Assembly: GCF_000143685.1 (NCBI RefSeq)
Contig: NC_014328.1
Coordinates: 992,001 to 1,056,000 of the forward strand
Direction of reading: 5' to 3'
Source: Clostridium ljungdahlii DSM 13528
Lineage (GTDB): Bacteria > Bacillota > Clostridia > Clostridiales > Clostridiaceae
DNA length: 64,000 nt
This document shows, piece by piece, positions 54,958 to 63,948 of this stretch. Below the pieces are notes generated by a model. The model saw nothing but the letters and a program-made list of their open reading frames with translations. It was not told the DNA's origin and searched no databases. The number at the start of each line of letters is the position of its first letter. The first letter of the stretch is position 1. Both the position numbers and the translations under genes were made by a program.

Positions 54958-55602
54958 TCACTTCCACCTTAAAACTTCAATCCCCTGGTTATCTTTTCTT
55001 GTGTAATTTATAAGATAAGGATTGCCTACCAATTTAAAGAGAGGCAAATCAGATAGTGAATCTGAGAACATATAAGAATTTTTGAAGTCAACTTCTATGT
55101 TGTCTTTTTTTAAAGATTCCATAAGCCTTGTTACCTTTTCTTCTCCTTTGCAGTTTTGTCCGAGAATTTTTCTAGTATGCTTTCCATTTACAATTTCAAA
55201 TCGTGTACCTATTATTTTATCAACTTCCTCTATTTTATATAATTCTTTTAAATAAAATTCTGCAGAAGCAGATATCAGATATATTTTATAGCCACTATTT
55301 TTAAATTTTTTTAAGGTATATAGAGCATCTTTGTAAAATATTTTACTTAGTCTTTTTTCGTAAAATTCTTTTGTGAGAAGTTCCATATCCTTTTCACGTA
55401 TTCCATTTATAAATGAAATAAAATTTTCTTTAGCCTTTTTAGCACTAAAAACCTTCAGTACAAATAAAAGGGCAGACATAATGCTAAAAGGTGCGTATAA
55501 TATGAGTCTAGGACGTTTTTTTACCATGAATATGTAAAATTCCATTAAGGTTTCACTATTTGTTAAAGTAAAATCTACGTCAAATATAGCGAGTTTTTCC
55601 AA
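54958..55602 (-). CDS. HAD-superfamily phosphatase, IB (SerB-like) type
   Basis: 214-residue predicted phosphohydrolase. The N-terminal nucleophile motif is AIFDVDFTLTNSET (DxDxT), followed by a four-helix cap with hydrophobic stretches, motif II LISASAEF, and motif IV FSDSLSDLPLF with the metal-binding aspartates. The substrate may be phosphoserine or a lipid or sugar phosphate. TTG at 55602 lies 8 bases after AAGGAAG; the in-frame GTG at 55611 overlaps that site. Single gene, convergent with the DUF1292 gene. Confidence 0.88.
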   Translation of the reverse strand: MEKLAIFDVDFTLTNSETLMEFYIFMVKKRPRLILYAPFSIMSALLFVLKVFSAKKAKENFISFINGIREKDMELLTKEFYEKRLSKIFYKDALYTLKKFKNSGYKIYLISASAEFYLKELYKIEEVDKIIGTRFEIVNGKHTRKILGQNCKGEEKVTRLMESLKKDNIEVDFKNSYMFSDSLSDLPLFKLVGNPYLINYTRKDNQGIEVLRWK

Positions 55603-55715
55603 ATGAATCACTTCCTTATTTAATTATAATATCATACTTTGCTTCTATTAAAAACTTTATGTAATGTAAATGACTTTGTTTAGAATTATAATAGAAAAAT
55701 TGCGAAACAATATTT

Positions 55716-55760
55716 TTAATTAATAGTTAAGAATGAAGAATTAATAGTTAATGTGGAAAA
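55716..55760 (-). repeat. Family D interior fragment
   Basis: TTAATTAATAGTTAAGAATG followed by AAGAATTAATAGTTAATGTGGA repeats, on the opposite strand, the interior of element D at about 5813-5851 with only isolated changes. No element ends flank it. It lies in the intergenic space upstream of the class IV aminotransferase gene. Confidence 0.5.
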
Positions 55761-55851
55761 CTTTCCATGAATAATGTAGAATATAATAGAGACTAAATGG
55801 CAACATTTAGTTAAATAATAAGAAAATATATGAAAGGGAGATTTGATTTAC

Positions 55852-56679
55852 ATGAGTGAGTGTATTGAAAAATTTTTTCTATATAATAATGAATTAAAAA
55901 ACAAAGAACAATTTAAAGAGGCTGAATTTAAACATGGAAAGTCTATATATGAGGTAATACGTATTATAGATGGAAAACCTCTTTTTTTAAAGTTACATTT
56001 AAGACGTATGAAAAACTCAGCAAAAATAACTAATTTGAGATTATGGCTTAATGAAAAAGATATTAAAAATAGTATATTAAAACTTATAAAGGCAAATGAA
56101 ATTTCAGTAGGTAATATAAAGATTATTTTTAATTTCTATGAAAAGAATACATTTTTGTCTTATTTTTTGCCTTATAATTATCCATCTCTAGAAGAGTATA
56201 AAGTGGGAGTAGACACCATCTTTTATCATGGAGAAAGAGAAAATCCAAATGCAAAAGTAATAAATTATGAGTTTAGAACTAAGGTAGATAGTACGATAAA
56301 AGAAAAGAATGTGTTTGAAGCTATACTTGTGGATAGTAATGGAAACATTACAGAGGGGAGTAAGTCCAATATATTTATGATAAAGGGAAATACTGTTGTA
56401 ACTGCACCATTAAAAAATGTGCTTCCTGGAACTACGAGAAAGGTTGTAATGGATATCTGCAGTAAAATAGGGCTTGAAGTGTCAGAGAAAGAGGTAAGCT
56501 ATAAGGATGTAGAGAAGTTTGATGCACTATTTATATCTGGTACATCACCAAAAGTACTGCCTATAAAAAAAGTGGAAAACGTTAAATTTGATTCTTCAAA
56601 CAATAAAGTACTGCTTAAAATTATAAAAGCATACGATAAAGAAGTAAGGGATGACATAAAAAATTTTGATACAGATTAG
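55852..56679 (+). CDS. Class IV aminotransferase (BCAT / aminodeoxychorismate lyase family)
   Basis: 275-residue PLP enzyme. HGKSIYEVIRIIDGKPLFLKLHLRRM near the N-terminus and the catalytic Lys in FRTKVDSTIKE fit the fold, as do EGSKSNIFMIKG and VLPGTTRKVVMDI, which bind PLP phosphate and substrate. Possible activities are branched-chain aminotransferase, D-amino-acid aminotransferase or 4-amino-4-deoxychorismate lyase (PabC); I cannot pick one. Neighbouring genes give no guide. ATG 55852 with GAAAGGGAG upstream. Element A4 follows. Confidence 0.87.
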   Translation: MSECIEKFFLYNNELKNKEQFKEAEFKHGKSIYEVIRIIDGKPLFLKLHLRRMKNSAKITNLRLWLNEKDIKNSILKLIKANEISVGNIKIIFNFYEKNTFLSYFLPYNYPSLEEYKVGVDTIFYHGERENPNAKVINYEFRTKVDSTIKEKNVFEAILVDSNGNITEGSKSNIFMIKGNTVVTAPLKNVLPGTTRKVVMDICSKIGLEVSEKEVSYKDVEKFDALFISGTSPKVLPIKKVENVKFDSSNNKVLLKIIKAYDKEVRDDIKNFDTD

Positions 56680-56719
56680 AACATAGAAGGCTTAAGATAG
56701 ATTATATATGATATTGAAG

Positions 56720-56895
56720 TTTTTATCCGATGGCTTTCTACTGTAACACTCCCACGCACACAGCGAAAGCGACTATCACCAAATCAAAGATTTGGGATAT
56801 CTGCTTTTCTACCAAGGTGGGAGATAACAGTAGCTACGTCTCTGGATAATTCATCTAAACTTAGTGGGAAAAACAAATTCCCACTAAGCAAGATT
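56720..56895 (+). repeat. Family A multi-hairpin element, copy A4
   Basis: TTTTATCCGATGGCTT, second stem CTACTGT/ACAGTAG, third stem CTCCCAC/GTGGGAG, GCTACGTCTCTGGATAA. Relative to A3 every stem has changed sequence but still pairs. The region between the arms holds an additional CAAATCAAAGATTTGG hairpin. After the closing arm comes CTTAGTGGGAA paired with TTCCCACTAAG. It separates the aminotransferase gene from the FapA-like gene and reaches about 22 bases from the latter's start. Confidence 0.75.
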
Positions 56896-56917
56896 CATTA
56901 ATTAGGGGGAGATAATT

Positions 56918-58870
56918 ATGAAAGAATTGTTTCATGGTACTTCACTAGAGGAATGCTTAGAATCTGCCAGCTGTAAACTAAATATGCCAAAAGACAAATT
57001 ACAATATAAGATTGTTAAGAAAAGCAAATTACTTTTTAGAAAAAAAGTAATAATAGAAGTGTCTTTTGGGGAAGAAGATCAGAGTAATGTAAATTCTGTT
57101 ACAGAGAAGGAAATTGTAAAAACAAATGAAAAAGATGGAACCATAAAATTAGAAAATGGCAAAATAATTGTAAAGGATCCTATTGAAGATGGGAAACCTG
57201 CGGTAATACATAGGGGACATAATATATCTATTTTTGTAGATGGAGCTGAAGTTAAGGATAAATGTGAAGTATTTAGTAAAAATAAAATAGAAATAGTTTT
57301 TGAAGAAGATGAACCAAAAAGACAAATGAATATATATCTATCTGATGATAGAATGAAAGCATATGCTGAAGTTAAATATATATCTAAAAACGTTTACAAA
57401 CTGAAAGACAAAGATGAGAGTCATAAAGTGAATTTTGAAGGAGAAATAATTCAATCAATAAAGCCTCCTATGTATACAGTAAATGAAATTAAGAACGAAT
57501 TATCTAATAATAAAGTGATTTATGGTATAATGGAAGAAAATTTGAAAGAAGTTGTAAACGGTGATAAAAAACTTGTAGTAGCTTGTGGAAAAGAAGCTGT
57601 AAACGGTGAGGATGATTTTCTAGAGAATAAGTTTGAAACCTCCGTAGTTTTAAAAGAAGATACGATTGGAAATATAGACTTTAAAAGTATAGGTACCATA
57701 AATGTTGTAAAAAAAGGAGATATAATTGCAATAAAACATAATGGCACTTTAGGCAAAGATGGATTTGATGTTACTGGAAAGGTTTTAAAATGTAAACCAA
57801 TAAAACAAATTAAAATAAAGGTTGGAGATGGATGTGTACTTAAAGATGAAAACACCGTTGAAGCATCAATAGATGGTAAACCCTCCATAAAAAGCAACAC
57901 TTATTATGTTCATCAGGTACACGAAATTAATGGAGATGTGGATATAAGCACTGGGAATATAAATTTTATAGGTGATATAATTATACATGGAAATGTAAAA
58001 GAAGGCATGAAAGTAGAATGTGGCAACGACCTTATTGTGGAAAAAGAAGTAGAAAGGGCTAGTTTAAATGCAAAAGGTGATATAAGTATAGGACAAACTG
58101 TTGTTAGCTCTCAAATATGTGGTGGCGGTGACAGTGTAAAGAAGATTAAGGCTATGGAACACCTGAGCAAATTTAATAAGAATATGGAACAGTTAGTGGG
58201 GGCCGTAAAAGAAATAAAAGACTATAATCTGCTTGGCAAAAGTAAAAAGGATGGAGAAATAATAAAAATATTATTGGAAAGTAAATTCAAGAAACTTATT
58301 AAGCTGGGCATAAATGTAATTGCGGACTTGAATGTTGAAAGTGATGATTATCAAGAGGATAAAATTGTAAGATTTATCAAAACCAAGCTTATAGGAATGG
58401 GACCTATAAGTATTAAAAGTTATTCCGAGTTAAATGAACTAATGAAAATTATTGAAGATAAAATAGAGGAACTAAAAGACACAAGGGCACTTCCTGTGAA
58501 AGTGGTTTTATCTTACTGTCAGGACTCCAATATACAGAGTTCTGGTGATATAATAATAAAAGGAAGAGGAGAATATATATCACAAATTGATGCCAATGGT
58601 TCCATTGAATTTTTGCAAGAAAAGAGTGTGGCAAGAGGGGGAATACTAAAAGCTGAAAATGAAATAAAATGTAAGATTGTAGGGAGTGTAGCAGGAGTTT
58701 CTACAAAGCTTCAAGTAGAAAGTAAGGGTGGAAATATATGGGCAGATGTGGCTTATCATAATACGGTATTTAAAGTTGAAAACAAGGAAATTGTTCTAGA
58801 TTCTCCAAGTAAAGATGTACATGTGTATTTGAAGGAAGGGGATATAGTAGTTGACAAATTTGTTCTATAA
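56918..58870 (+). CDS. FapA-family (DUF342) protein
   Basis: 650-residue protein. An N-terminal Jag-N-like segment (LEECLESASCKLNMPKDKLQYKIV) is followed by a middle DUF342 portion and a right-handed beta-helix-like region with many G-D-I repeats (HEINGDVDISTGNINFIGDIIIHGNVKEGMKVE begins it), then a coiled coil (about residues 410-530) and a return to the beta region. FapA relatives are linked to envelope polarity and polymer assembly; the function is unsettled. ATG with AGGGGGAG. It precedes cheW by about 125 bases and may be co-regulated with chemotaxis genes. Confidence 0.88.
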   Translation: MKELFHGTSLEECLESASCKLNMPKDKLQYKIVKKSKLLFRKKVIIEVSFGEEDQSNVNSVTEKEIVKTNEKDGTIKLENGKIIVKDPIEDGKPAVIHRGHNISIFVDGAEVKDKCEVFSKNKIEIVFEEDEPKRQMNIYLSDDRMKAYAEVKYISKNVYKLKDKDESHKVNFEGEIIQSIKPPMYTVNEIKNELSNNKVIYGIMEENLKEVVNGDKKLVVACGKEAVNGEDDFLENKFETSVVLKEDTIGNIDFKSIGTINVVKKGDIIAIKHNGTLGKDGFDVTGKVLKCKPIKQIKIKVGDGCVLKDENTVEASIDGKPSIKSNTYYVHQVHEINGDVDISTGNINFIGDIIIHGNVKEGMKVECGNDLIVEKEVERASLNAKGDISIGQTVVSSQICGGGDSVKKIKAMEHLSKFNKNMEQLVGAVKEIKDYNLLGKSKKDGEIIKILLESKFKKLIKLGINVIADLNVESDDYQEDKIVRFIKTKLIGMGPISIKSYSELNELMKIIEDKIEELKDTRALPVKVVLSYCQDSNIQSSGDIIIKGRGEYISQIDANGSIEFLQEKSVARGGILKAENEIKCKIVGSVAGVSTKLQVESKGGNIWADVAYHNTVFKVENKEIVLDSPSKDVHVYLKEGDIVVDKFVL

Positions 58871-58917
58871 AAATCCTGTTGCAAAATGCATGATTTATGC
58901 TATTTTAAGTAGATATA

Positions 58918-58926
58918 TGCTATAAT
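58918..58926 (+). promoter_or_regulatory. Extended -10 promoter candidate for the che operon
   Basis: TGCTATAAT is an extended -10 element (TG before TATAAT), about 70 bases upstream of cheW. No good -35 hexamer is seen at 17 bases, nor a clear sigma-28 motif. Read-through from the FapA-like gene is the alternative. Confidence 0.45.
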
Positions 58927-58994
58927 TATGTAATAATTGATTTAAATAAGGATTTATAAGGATGGCTAACAATATTATTTAAGGAGGATTTTAA

Positions 58995-59441
58995 ATGGAT
59001 GGCAAGGAAATAAAAGTATTGATATTTAGTATAAATGGTGAGTACTATGCTACAGATATTATGGAAGTAGAGAGAATTTTGGGTTATGAAGAGACTACGA
59101 AGCTGCCGGATTCTCCTAACTTTGTAGAGGGAGTCATAAATTATGAAGGAAATATACTTCCTATAATATCCTTGAGTAAGAGATTTGGTTTTGCTTCAGC
59201 GGAAGAAAGTAAAGAGGCTAAGATAATAGTTACGAAACAAAGTGGAAATAAAATAGGAATAATAGTAGATGTTGTATCTGAAGTTACTGATGTAAATACT
59301 GCAGATATAGAAGTTGCACCTGATATAGTGTCCCAAATATCAAAAAGATATATAAAAGGCCTCATTAAAATAAAAGATAATATAATAATATTCTTAAATC
59401 TTGATAAAATACTTACTGAAGAAGAAAAGGAACTCATATAA
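58995..59441 (+). CDS. cheW: Chemotaxis coupling protein CheW
   Basis: 148-residue adaptor linking receptors to CheA. One CheW domain: KVLIFSINGEYYATDIMEVERILG, LPDSPNFVEGVINYEGNILPIISLSKRFG, GIIVDVVSEVT, and a C-terminal RYIKGLIKIKDNIIIFLNLDKIL. ATG after AAGGAGG. First gene of the cluster cheW-cheD-cheB-cheR-cheA-cheC. Confidence 0.96.
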   Translation: MDGKEIKVLIFSINGEYYATDIMEVERILGYEETTKLPDSPNFVEGVINYEGNILPIISLSKRFGFASAEESKEAKIIVTKQSGNKIGIIVDVVSEVTDVNTADIEVAPDIVSQISKRYIKGLIKIKDNIIIFLNLDKILTEEEKELI

Positions 59442-59465
59442 TTAAAAATTGAAAGGTGTATATTT

Positions 59466-59954
59466 ATGGATATAAAAGAGATAAGAGTGGGAATAGCAGA
59501 TATGAATACTGCAAGTTCTCCTGATAGAATTATAACCATTGGTTTGGGTTCCTGTGTAGGTATAGCTCTATATGATAAGGAAAAGTGTATAGGTGGGTTG
59601 GCACATATAATGCTGCCGGACAGCACTCAATTTACAAATACAAAAAATCCAATGAAATTTGCAGATTTAGCTATTCCTATTTTGATAGAAAAGTTAGAAG
59701 CCTTAGGTGTAAATAGAAGAAATTTAAAGGCTAAAATAGCAGGTGGGGCTTCTATGTTTAACTTCTCAGATAAAAGTGTAGTTATGAATATAGGAAGTAG
59801 GAATGGAGAAGCTGTAAAGAATATATTAAAAGAAAATTCTATTTCAATATTAGCAGAAGATCTAGGAGGCAACAAAGGTAGAACTATGATATTTGATACC
59901 AATGATGGAGGTGTCAAGATAAAGACAGTAGGAATTGGGATAAGGGAAATTTAA
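59466..59954 (+). CDS. cheD: Chemoreceptor glutamine deamidase CheD
   Basis: 162-residue enzyme that deamidates glutamines of chemoreceptors and, in Bacillus-type systems, interacts with CheC. The catalytic Cys is in GLGSCVGIALYD and the His in GLAHIMLPDS; GGASMF and RTMIFDTNDGGVKIK complete the family signature. ATG after AAAGGTG. With cheC and cheB/cheR it points to the Bacillus-type adaptation system. Confidence 0.95.
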   Translation: MDIKEIRVGIADMNTASSPDRIITIGLGSCVGIALYDKEKCIGGLAHIMLPDSTQFTNTKNPMKFADLAIPILIEKLEALGVNRRNLKAKIAGGASMFNFSDKSVVMNIGSRNGEAVKNILKENSISILAEDLGGNKGRTMIFDTNDGGVKIKTVGIGIREI

Positions 59955-59976
59955 AAATTTAATGGAGTGATAATGC

Positions 59977-61080
59977 TTGGAAAAAATTAAGGTTTTAGTA
60001 GTAGATGATTCTGCATTAATGAGAAAAATTATTTCGGACATGATAGGTGAAGATGAATCTATAAGGGTTGTAGGAACTGCTAGAAATGGGGAAGATCTTT
60101 TAGAGAAACTATCGTTAAATTTTACTGAAAATAGTATGCCTGATGTAATAACTTTAGATGTAGAAATGCCAAAGATGGATGGAATAACAGCACTAGGCGA
60201 ATTGAAAAAAAGGAATATTAATATACCTGTAATAGTTTTAAGCAGTGTCTCCAAGGAAGGAAAACAGCGTACAATGGAATGTCTTGATATGGGTGCTTTT
60301 GATTTTTTACCTAAGCCTTCAGGTACAATATCTTTGGATATAAATAAAGTTAAAACTGAGCTTGTAGAGAAGATAAAAGGAGCCTACCTGGCAAATACAG
60401 TTAAACCAAATAAAGCACAAGAAAATATACAACTGTCTATATCAAAAAATGAAAAAGCTTCCACATTAAATGTCACAAGTTCAAATGTAGATAGAAAAAT
60501 GAAAAAAGATATAAATGCAGTGGTGATAGGAGCATCTACGGGCGGACCTAAAGCACTTTATTCAGTTATAACACAATTTCCCCAGAACATGGGAGTGCCG
60601 GTATTTGTAGTACAGCATATGCCTGCAGGATTTACTAAGGCTTTTGCAGACAGATTGGATTCTAATTCAAAAATAAAAGTATTAGAAGCAGAGGATGGTA
60701 TGAATGTTGAAAAGAATACTGTTTATGTAGCACCTGGTGGATTTCATATGGAAGTATGGAGAGATAAGAGAATACATTTGAACAAAGAACCTGCCATTTG
60801 GGGAGTAAGGCCTGCAGTGGATAAGCTATTTATATCTGCATCAAAAGTATATGGAGAAAATATTATAAGTGTAGTTTTGACGGGTATGGGAAGAGATGGA
60901 GCACAAGGAACTGTAGAGATAAAGGAAAATGGAGGAATTACACTTTCTGAAGATGAATCAACTTGTACTATTTATGGTATGCCTAAAGCAGCTTATGCCA
61001 CAGGAAAAGTGGACTTAGTTTTACCAATAGACAAAATAGCAAATGAAATAGTAAAAATAATAAAGTTTGGTGGGAGGTAG
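59977..61080 (+). CDS. cheB: Protein-glutamate methylesterase CheB
   Basis: 367-residue response regulator and esterase. The receiver has VVDDSALMRKI and phosphoacceptor Asp in LDVEMPKMDG. After a linker the methylesterase has Ser in IGASTGGPKAL, His in FVVQHMPAGFT and Asp in VLTGMGRDGA, a complete catalytic triad. TTG 59977 follows GGAGTGA; an ATG four bases earlier is out of frame and meets a stop at once. It ends 4 bases before cheR. Confidence 0.95.
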   Translation: MEKIKVLVVDDSALMRKIISDMIGEDESIRVVGTARNGEDLLEKLSLNFTENSMPDVITLDVEMPKMDGITALGELKKRNINIPVIVLSSVSKEGKQRTMECLDMGAFDFLPKPSGTISLDINKVKTELVEKIKGAYLANTVKPNKAQENIQLSISKNEKASTLNVTSSNVDRKMKKDINAVVIGASTGGPKALYSVITQFPQNMGVPVFVVQHMPAGFTKAFADRLDSNSKIKVLEAEDGMNVEKNTVYVAPGGFHMEVWRDKRIHLNKEPAIWGVRPAVDKLFISASKVYGENIISVVLTGMGRDGAQGTVEIKENGGITLSEDESTCTIYGMPKAAYATGKVDLVLPIDKIANEIVKIIKFGGR

Positions 61081-61084
61081 ACTT

Positions 61085-61852
61085 ATGGATATGGCTTATT
61101 TTAAGCAGTGGGTTTTAAGAGAATTCAATATAAATTTAGCTGCATATAAACCAAACCAATTACATAGGAGAATAAATAGCTTGATGTCCAGAGTAGGAGT
61201 TAAAAGTATAGATGAATACATAGAACTCTTAAAAAGGGACGGAGAGCAAAGACAGAAGTTTTTAGACTTTATAACTATAAATGTATCTGAATTTTTTAGA
61301 AATCCGGAGATATTTGAAGAGTTAAAAGTTAGATTAAAGGAAGAACTACTTCCTAGAAATAGTCCTTTGAAAATATGGAGTGCAGCTTGTTCAATTGGGG
61401 CTGAACCTTATTCAGTAGCTATGTATTTGGATGAATTGTCTCATGGAGTTAGACACACCATAATTGCAACAGATATAGATAACACTATAATTGAAAGGGC
61501 TAAAAGGGGAGAATATGTTTTATCAGAAGTAAAAAATGTAAAAAAAGAATATTTAGATAAGTATTTTACTATAAAGGACGATAAATATATTATAAGTCCT
61601 ATAATAAAAAATTTAATCACATTTAAAAAGCATGATTTAATACTTCAAAATTATGAAAGTAACTTTGATTTAATAATATGCAGAAATGTGGTAATATATT
61701 TTAATCAAGATGTAAAAGATAAAATATATGAAAAGTTTAGCAAGTCACTTAAAAAAGGAGGACTACTATTTGTCGGGGCCACTGAAAGCATATACAATTA
61801 TAGAGATTATGGCTTTGAGAAGGCTTCTACCTTTATATATAGAAAGCTATAA
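61085..61852 (+). CDS. cheR: Chemotaxis protein methyltransferase CheR
   Basis: 256-residue SAM-dependent enzyme that methylates receptor glutamates. All-helical N-terminal domain to about residue 70, the TVSEFFRNP-like segment TINVSEFFRNPEIFEEL, the SAM motif IWSAACSIGAEPYSVAM, ATDIDNTIIERAKRGEY, and LIICRNVVIYFNQDVKDKIYE. ATG 61085 follows GGGAGG, which lies inside the end of cheB; the in-frame TTG at 61067 is within cheB. The two are coupled. Confidence 0.95.
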   Translation: MDMAYFKQWVLREFNINLAAYKPNQLHRRINSLMSRVGVKSIDEYIELLKRDGEQRQKFLDFITINVSEFFRNPEIFEELKVRLKEELLPRNSPLKIWSAACSIGAEPYSVAMYLDELSHGVRHTIIATDIDNTIIERAKRGEYVLSEVKNVKKEYLDKYFTIKDDKYIISPIIKNLITFKKHDLILQNYESNFDLIICRNVVIYFNQDVKDKIYEKFSKSLKKGGLLFVGATESIYNYRDYGFEKASTFIYRKL

Positions 61853-61864
61853 GGAGGGAATAAA

Positions 61865-63937
61865 ATGGATACGTCGCAGTATATGTCTATGTTTCTAGAG
61901 GAATCAATGGACAACTTGCAAACACTTAATGAATCATTACTTCAGCTTGAGCAAGAACCAGACAACATAGATAAGGTAAATGAAATTTTTAGAGTAGCAC
62001 ATACAATAAAAGGAATGGCAGCTACTATGGGATTTAATGAAGTGGCTGAACTTACTCACAAAATGGAAGATGTACTATCTGAATTTAGGGATGGACAATT
62101 AAAAGTAAACCAAGATGTAGTTACAGTCTTATTTAAATGCCTGGATACTCTTGAGCAGATGATAAAAAATATAGAGGATGGAGTAGATGAAGAAACTCCT
62201 ATTCAGGATATCATTGAAGAATTGGAAAAGATATCTGGTCAAAAAGATGAAAGTGAAGCTAATAAACCTGAAAAAGAAGATAATGTCCAGGAACAAAATG
62301 CTGCAGTGGAATCTAAAGGCAAAGATTCTATGGTAGAATTGAATGAATATGATATAAATGTAGTTAAACAAGCTGAGGACAAGGAATTTAACGCTTATGA
62401 AATAAAAATTAAACTTAGCGAAAATACTCTTTTGAAATCTGCAAGGGCATTTTTAATATTTAAGGATTTGGAAGCAGTAGGAGAAATAATAAAGTCTATT
62501 CCTGGTACAGAGGATATAGAAAATGAAAATTTTGAATTTGAAATATGCCTTGTTTTATTAACTAAAAGTACTTCAGAAGATGTCCATAAACTTTTGATGA
62601 ACATATCTGAGGTGGAAGAAGTTACTGTGGAAGACGTGGACATCCAGGCAGAAAAAGCAAAGAAAATGGAATCAGATTCAGCTAAAAAAGAAGAAGAGAT
62701 AAAAGTTAAAGCTGAAAAGAAAGCTGCCCAGGAAGTAGTAAAGCCAAAGCCAGCAGCAGTAGCTCAAAAGAAAAGTAAAAATCCTCCTAAAAAGGAACCT
62801 CATAAAAAAATGCACCAGTCTGTAAGAGTTGATCTGGAAAGATTAGATAAATTTATGAATATGGTGTCTGAATTGGTTATAAATAGGACAAGAATGGAGC
62901 AAATTAGCAGCAGTTATAAGTTAAATGAATTAAATGAAGTTTTAGAACAGGTGGCAAGGACAACTTCAGATTTACAAGATTTAGTAATGAAGATAAGAAT
63001 GCTGCCTCTTGATACTGTATTTAACAGATTTCCTAGGATGATAAGGGATTTATCCGTAGAACTGGATAAAGAGATGGAGCTTATAATTGAAGGAGCAGAT
63101 ACAGAACTTGACAGAACAGTAATAGATGAAATTGGAGAGCCTCTAATTCACTTGCTTAGAAATGCAGCAGATCATGGTGTAGAATCTAAAGAAGAAAGAA
63201 TTGCAAAGGGAAAAGATCCTGTAGGAAAAATAAAACTTATTGCTTATCAGGAAGGAACTAAAGCTGTAATTAAAGTTGAAGATGATGGAAGTGGAATACC
63301 TGTAGAGAAGATAAGAGAAAAAGCAGAAAATGCAGGTATAAATACTGAAGGAATGACAGAAGCTGACATAAAGAATCTCATATTTATGCAGGGAATAAGC
63401 AGTAATACCGAGGTAACAGATATATCAGGAAGAGGAGTTGGAATGGATGTAGTAAAGACCAAAATATCCTCTCTTGGTGGAACAGTAGAACTTGTAAGTG
63501 AAAAAGACAAAGGATCATCTTTTATAATAAGGCTTCCACTTACACTTCAGATAATTCAAGTACTTCTTGTAGGTGTAGGGGATGAAACCATGGCTATATC
63601 TTTAAGCTATGTAGACAGAGTTATAGATTATAAAGATGATTTAGTGAAGATGACTAATAATAAAGAAGTTATAATATATAATGGAAATGTAATACCTCTT
63701 ATAAGACTTTATGAAAAACTTGGTGTTGAAAAATCAGCTAGCAACAAAAATTATATAGTAATAGTTAAGGTAGGAGAAAAAACTGTAGGACTTATGGTAG
63801 ATTCCTTACTTGGACAGAGGGAAATTGTTATAAAACCTCTTGGAAAGACACTGAAAAATTTGAAAGAATATATGGGAGCAACCATATTGGGAAATGGACT
63901 TGTAACTTTGATATTGGATGTTGCTGCCCTGGTATAA
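61865..63937 (+). CDS. cheA: Chemotaxis histidine kinase CheA
   Basis: 690-residue kinase. P1 (HPt) has His 46 in RVAHTIKGMAATMGF. P2 lies around residues 175-270, followed by a charged linker of Lys/Glu/Pro/Ala (about 280-320). P3 starts VDLERLDKFMNMVSELVINR. P4 has HLLRNAADHGVE, VEDDGSGI and GRGVGMDVVK ATP-site motifs. P5 is CheW-like and ends DVAALV. Every domain is present and uninterrupted. ATG after AAGGAGG, 12 bases from cheR. Confidence 0.97.
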   Translation: MDTSQYMSMFLEESMDNLQTLNESLLQLEQEPDNIDKVNEIFRVAHTIKGMAATMGFNEVAELTHKMEDVLSEFRDGQLKVNQDVVTVLFKCLDTLEQMIKNIEDGVDEETPIQDIIEELEKISGQKDESEANKPEKEDNVQEQNAAVESKGKDSMVELNEYDINVVKQAEDKEFNAYEIKIKLSENTLLKSARAFLIFKDLEAVGEIIKSIPGTEDIENENFEFEICLVLLTKSTSEDVHKLLMNISEVEEVTVEDVDIQAEKAKKMESDSAKKEEEIKVKAEKKAAQEVVKPKPAAVAQKKSKNPPKKEPHKKMHQSVRVDLERLDKFMNMVSELVINRTRMEQISSSYKLNELNEVLEQVARTTSDLQDLVMKIRMLPLDTVFNRFPRMIRDLSVELDKEMELIIEGADTELDRTVIDEIGEPLIHLLRNAADHGVESKEERIAKGKDPVGKIKLIAYQEGTKAVIKVEDDGSGIPVEKIREKAENAGINTEGMTEADIKNLIFMQGISSNTEVTDISGRGVGMDVVKTKISSLGGTVELVSEKDKGSSFIIRLPLTLQIIQVLLVGVGDETMAISLSYVDRVIDYKDDLVKMTNNKEVIIYNGNVIPLIRLYEKLGVEKSASNKNYIVIVKVGEKTVGLMVDSLLGQREIVIKPLGKTLKNLKEYMGATILGNGLVTLILDVAALV

Positions 63938-63948
63938 GGAGGAAAATA

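Noticed and set aside
59141..59626. 161-codon minus-strand open frame across cheW/cheD
   Set aside because: Antisense shadow of two well-supported chemotaxis genes.
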